From Desulfobacterales bacterium (GTDB lineage Bacteria > Desulfobacterota > Desulfobacteria > Desulfobacterales > JAHEIW01): a DNA stretch of 6,797 nucleotides. Position numbers and translations under genes: made by a program. Below the pieces are notes generated by a model, which ran no database searches, was not told the DNA's origin, and saw nothing but the letters and a program-made list of their open reading frames with translations. Where the stretch lies: contig JAQYWI010000247.1 in the NCBI GenBank assembly GCA_030145015.1, positions 1 through 6,797 of the forward strand, read 5' to 3'. Below, in pieces: positions 4,195 through 6,797 of this stretch (position 1 is the first letter of the stretch; each line of letters starts with the position of its first letter).

Positions 4195-6234
4195 ATGTCA
4201 CAGATTAATAAAATTGCAGTCATTGGAGCGGGAAATATGGGCAGCGGGATTGCCCAGAAGATGGCCCAGGAAGGACTCCATGTCGTTCTGGTTGATATCG
4301 ATGAGGAATTTGTCGAACGCGGCCTTAACACCATCCGGCAAATGCTCAAGGAAGCGGTTGAGCGTAAGATTCTCACGGCCGAAAATGTGCACGATATCCT
4401 GTCAAATATCATTGGAACCTGCGATTTTGAAATGGTGGCAGACGCCGATCTGGTGGTAGAAGCGGTCTTCGAAGACAAACAGGTCAAATTCGATCTGTTT
4501 GCTAAATTGGATCAGATCTGCTCGCAAAAAACAATTCTGGCTACCAACACCTCCAGTTTTTACGTGCGCGAATTTGCCGAAAAGACCTCCCGCCCGGATC
4601 GTTTTGTGGGGCTGCATTATTTCTACCATCCGGCCAAAAACCGTCTTCTGGAGGTCATCCCCCACGAAAAGACGAGCAAAGAAACCTTAGAAAAATCGCT
4701 GCTGGCCGCCAGGCTTCATGGCAAAACCGCCATCGTCGTAAAAGACGCGCCCGGTTTTGCCGTTAACCGTTTTTTTGTGCCGTTTTTAAATGAGGCCGCC
4801 CGCATGCTGGAAGAAGGCGTGGCCAATATTGCCACACTCGAAGAAGCGGCCAAGCAGGCATTTAAAATCGGCATGGGCGCTTTCGAACTCATGAATGTCA
4901 CCGGAATCCCCATCGCCGTACACGCCTCAACCACCCTGGGAAATGAACTGGGACCGTTTTATGCCACTCCGGATATCCTAAAGGCCCAGATGGATAAAAA
5001 TGAGGACTGGGATCTAAAAGGCGATGTCGATGACTCCATTCTCCCGGAGGCCGTGGATCGCTTTTACGGCGTCTGCCTCGGCGTTGCGGCGGCCCTTGTG
5101 GACGAAGGTGTCGCTTCGATTGAGGACACGGATCGGGGTGCAAAAATCGGTCTGCGCTGGCTGATGGGCCCCTTTGAAATCATGAATAAAATCGGCATCG
5201 CAAAGACGTATAAAGCGGTGCAAGCCGTCACTCAAAAATACCCTGATTTCAAGATGCCTGAAATCCTTGAAAAGCAAAACGAGATCGGCAAACCCTTTGC
5301 CTTCAATTTTGTGGACCTGGAAATCAAAGGCCCGGTTGCTTACATCACACTCAACCGCCCCGAGGCAATGAATGCCCTGAATGAAACGGTGGTGGCCCAG
5401 ATAGCCAAACGATTTGATGAAGCGGAAAAAGACCCGGATGTCACGGCTATCGTAATTCAGGGCGCCGGCAAGGCTTTCGGCGCCGGAGCGGATATAAAGT
5501 GGTTTGTCGATAAGATAAAAACAGATAAAATTGCGGATATCGTCAAATTTACTCGTAAAGGTCATGAGCTGCTCCTTAAAATCGAAAACTCGAAAAAGCT
5601 GACCATCGCACTGCTCGACGGCCTGTCTTTGGGCGGCGGCAGTGAACTGGCTCTCGCCTGCCAGACAATCATTGCGACGCCGGCGGGATCCATGGGGTTC
5701 CCCGAAACCGGCATCGGCATCTTTCCCGGGCTGGGCGGCATGTTGCGGATGGCCCGCTTTGCCGGACCGGAGCTTGCGAAGTATTATGTCTTTACCGGCG
5801 CCCCCATCAGTGCAGAAGACGCTCAGGCACTCGGCATCGTTACCCGTCTCGTGGCGACAGCTGAAGTGGAGCCAACCATAAGTGCGCTCGTATCAGAAGG
5901 AAAACCGGACAAATACCGACCACGAGAAATCCCTGATGCGTTTAAACCATTGGCCCGGGTATGCAGCAGCGAAAATGTAGCCCGACTGCTGGCCGGACAG
6001 CAACCCGAAGGAATACCAGATGATCTCGCTGCTAAAACTGCTAAAATCGTAGGTTACAAAGCACCCCTGGCCCTGAAATTCGCCGATGAAATCATCGATC
6101 AACAGGTCGGAAAATCAATGACCGAGGCGGTAGAAATTGAACTCGGACGCGCAAAAGATATTTTCAGCACGGCCGATGCCCTGGAAGGTCTTTCGTCGTT
6201 AGGCCGCAAGAAGCCCGAATATAAAGGCGCGTGA
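4195..6234 (+). CDS. Bifunctional 3-hydroxyacyl-CoA dehydrogenase/enoyl-CoA hydratase
   Basis: A 679-residue fusion; GGGGG (4185-4189) is 5 nt before the ATG. Residues 1-185 are the NAD-binding Rossmann domain with GAGNMGSG (11-18) and acidic DID (34-36) ending strand 2, which favours NAD. TNTSS (117-121), catalytic His141 with Glu153 (GLHYFYHPAKN, LLEVI) and Asn191 (PGFAVNRF) follow. Residues 186-360 hold two helical C-terminal units, the second around 287-345. Residues 372-679 form a crotonase domain with GAGADIKW (429-436), Glu484 in LGGGSELAL and Glu504 in GFPETGIG, so both hydratase acids are present. Dehydrogenase-first order is the reverse of FadB and matches fusions known from archaea and some bacteria. 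The expected reactions are hydration of an enoyl-CoA and oxidation of the 3-hydroxyacyl-CoA, feeding the thiolase upstream. FYHP replaces the common FFNP after the catalytic histidine. Cytoplasmic. Highly secure. Confidence 0.93.
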   Translation: MSQINKIAVIGAGNMGSGIAQKMAQEGLHVVLVDIDEEFVERGLNTIRQMLKEAVERKILTAENVHDILSNIIGTCDFEMVADADLVVEAVFEDKQVKFDLFAKLDQICSQKTILATNTSSFYVREFAEKTSRPDRFVGLHYFYHPAKNRLLEVIPHEKTSKETLEKSLLAARLHGKTAIVVKDAPGFAVNRFFVPFLNEAARMLEEGVANIATLEEAAKQAFKIGMGAFELMNVTGIPIAVHASTTLGNELGPFYATPDILKAQMDKNEDWDLKGDVDDSILPEAVDRFYGVCLGVAAALVDEGVASIEDTDRGAKIGLRWLMGPFEIMNKIGIAKTYKAVQAVTQKYPDFKMPEILEKQNEIGKPFAFNFVDLEIKGPVAYITLNRPEAMNALNETVVAQIAKRFDEAEKDPDVTAIVIQGAGKAFGAGADIKWFVDKIKTDKIADIVKFTRKGHELLLKIENSKKLTIALLDGLSLGGGSELALACQTIIATPAGSMGFPETGIGIFPGLGGMLRMARFAGPELAKYYVFTGAPISAEDAQALGIVTRLVATAEVEPTISALVSEGKPDKYRPREIPDAFKPLARVCSSENVARLLAGQQPEGIPDDLAAKTAKIVGYKAPLALKFADEIIDQQVGKSMTEAVEIELGRAKDIFSTADALEGLSSLGRKKPEYKGA

Positions 6235-6452
6235 TGATCATGACACGTCAGGGGGAACTGACCCGTCAGGGCTGGAGAAGACAGGCAACCTATGATGAAC
6301 CCCGCCTATCCGAAATGGCTGACATGTATAAGGACATCGGCCTGGAGGTTCATCTGGAGCCTTTCCATGCCGATGAGGAGCCCGGCTGCAGTGGCTGTAT
6401 GGCAGTTATGCCCGATATGTACAAAACAATCTATACCCGCAAAAAACCTTGA
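6234..6452 (+). CDS. Small CxxC protein of unknown function
   Basis: A 72-residue protein whose ATG (6234) overlaps the last base of the fusion gene stop codon (TGATG). A GTG at 6231 or an ATG at 6240 are other possible starts. AAGGCG (6224-6229) sits 4 nt upstream and is a fair ribosome binding site, so translation is likely coupled. I do not recognise a named family. Seen: a TRQGELTRQGW repeat-like start, a helix-prone stretch EPRLSEMADMYKDIG (22-36), a strand-like LEVHLEPF, then acidic EEPGCSGCM with Cys52 and Cys55, and a lysine-rich C-terminus. There is no signal peptide or membrane segment. The CxxC could bind metal or act in redox chemistry, perhaps with His40 or His45, but two cysteines alone do not establish it. 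Coupling to the fusion enzyme suggests an accessory role in the same pathway, which is inference. It is probably real, since it fills the space to the terminator. Confidence 0.65.
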   Translation: MIMTRQGELTRQGWRRQATYDEPRLSEMADMYKDIGLEVHLEPFHADEEPGCSGCMAVMPDMYKTIYTRKKP

Positions 6453-6470
6453 TTGAGCGTCTCGCTCAAT
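6452..6470. terminator. Bidirectional terminator-like hairpin between convergent genes
   Basis: ATTGAGCG (6452-6459) and CGCTCAAT (6463-6470) form a perfect 8-bp stem with a 3-nt loop, starting at the last base of the small protein's stop codon. On the plus strand a GT-rich tail follows. On the minus strand six T (6446-6441) lie 5 nt past the stem, so it could end the leftward cupin transcript as well. Confidence 0.55.
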
Positions 6471-6570
6471 GTCTGTTGTTTGTTGTTCGTTGTCCGTTGA
6501 AAATCATTGAGACCTCTGATCACAATTTTAGCGAATTTACAACTGACCGCTAACAACGGGCAACTAACCC
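6471..6570. repeat. Imperfect inverted repeat of GTTGTT-type sequence in the convergent gap
   Basis: About 6480-6512 (GTTGTT, CGTTG, TCCGTTG pieces) is imperfectly complementary to about 6536-6565 (CAACTGACC, CAACGGGCAAC pieces). In the best 23-nt stretch 18 positions match. It follows the terminator hairpin and resembles TTGTTCGTTG-type intergenic repeats. No coding frame is seen. Confidence 0.4.
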
Positions 6571-6797
6571 CTACCAATTATTCGACGCAACAACTAAAAT
6601 CACCAAATCCTCCTCTCCATTATTCAAAAGATAATGGCTTGATCCCGTCGGTATCCAGGTGGCATCGCCCGGTCCGACTTGTTGGCTTTCAGGATCCACG
6701 CCCATTTCACCGGAACCGCTCACCACAAAATAGATTTCCTCCATGGGGTCCACGTGAGCTTCGATTAACTTTCCCGGCGCCAGAGTCGCAATTGCCA
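6571..6797 (-). CDS. Small cupin-domain protein (partial, start outside window)
   Basis: Seventy-four codons are visible, running from the window edge to a TAG at 6573-6571; the N-terminus is missing. Counting from the first visible residue, cupin motif 1 is G8-x5-H14-x-D16-x3-E20-x6-G27, with Asp where the second His is usual. Motif 2 is G43-x5-P49-x-G51-x2-H54-x3-N58, a perfect match. The putative metal site is His14, Asp16, Glu20 and His54, which could still bind a metal. It looks like a single-domain cupin. These include sugar or mannose-6-phosphate isomerase-like proteins, small-molecule sensors and dioxygenase relatives, so no reaction can be named. It is convergent with the main cluster and so not part of that operon, though it may serve the same pathway. 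Domain identity is secure. Confidence 0.85.
   Translation of the reverse strand, partial: AIATLAPGKLIEAHVDPMEEIYFVVSGSGEMGVDPESQQVGPGDATWIPTGSSHYLLNNGEEDLVILVVASNNW

Noticed and set aside
5014..5565. 183-codon open frame on the minus strand
   Set aside because: It lies wholly inside the fusion gene, which has clear domains and catalytic motifs. The antisense translation shows no recognisable domain and has no ribosome binding site.
4195..6234. FadB (fatty-acid oxidation alpha subunit)
   Set aside because: FadB has the hydratase domain first. Here the dehydrogenase domain is first and the partner thiolase is SCP2-type, not FadA-like.
379..6452. Calling the cluster a bbs (toluene) or bns (naphthalene) operon
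   Set aside because: Only the thiolase/DUF35 pair and an SDR fit. No CoA transferase, benzylsuccinyl-CoA-type dehydrogenase or glycyl-radical gene is visible.

Overview
The window looks like a piece of an anaerobic aromatic or alicyclic acyl-CoA degradation locus. The likely host is a Desulfobacterota-type bacterium (a sulfate reducer or syntroph). That placement rests on gene content: a Had/BamQ-like alcohol dehydrogenase start, a Dch-like crotonase, a BbsAB-like thiolase plus DUF35 pair, and a fusion with the dehydrogenase domain in front of the hydratase domain. Moderately GC-rich genes separated by AT-rich, palindrome-filled gaps also fit. It is an inference, since no marker gene is present.

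Layout. (1) Bases 1-99, minus strand: first 33 codons of a gene resembling 6-hydroxycyclohex-1-ene-1-carbonyl-CoA dehydrogenase, cut by the window edge. (2) Bases 100-378: divergent control region with a near-perfect 22-bp palindrome, a smaller dyad, and a 13-bp perfect inverted repeat next to the ribosome binding site of the next gene. (3) Bases 379-6455 or so, plus strand: six genes in one direction. They are an SDR dehydrogenase, an SCP2-type thiolase, a DUF35 zinc-ribbon/OB-fold partner, a Dch-like hydratase, a bifunctional 3-hydroxyacyl-CoA dehydrogenase/enoyl-CoA hydratase, and a 72-residue CxxC protein that overlaps the fusion gene's stop codon. (4) Bases 6453-6570: convergent intergenic region with a terminator-like hairpin. 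(5) Bases 6571-6797, minus strand: C-terminal part of a small cupin, running off the window.

Together the plus-strand genes supply hydration, NAD(P)-dependent oxidation and CoA-dependent thiolytic cleavage, that is, the beta-oxidation limb of a CoA-thioester pathway. The thiolase with a DUF35 partner, and the Dch-like hydratase, point away from ordinary fatty-acid oxidation and toward ring-derived or branched substrates. No ring reductase, ring hydrolase, CoA ligase or transferase, or acyl-CoA dehydrogenase is in the window, so the substrate cannot be fixed.

The non-coding DNA is unusually structured. Nearly every gap between genes holds a palindromic element, and the elements do not share one sequence. 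The least explained items are the 17-bp inverted-repeat element at 1216-1374, the leader hairpin before the SDR gene with a loop complementary to the Shine-Dalgarno, and the small CxxC protein.
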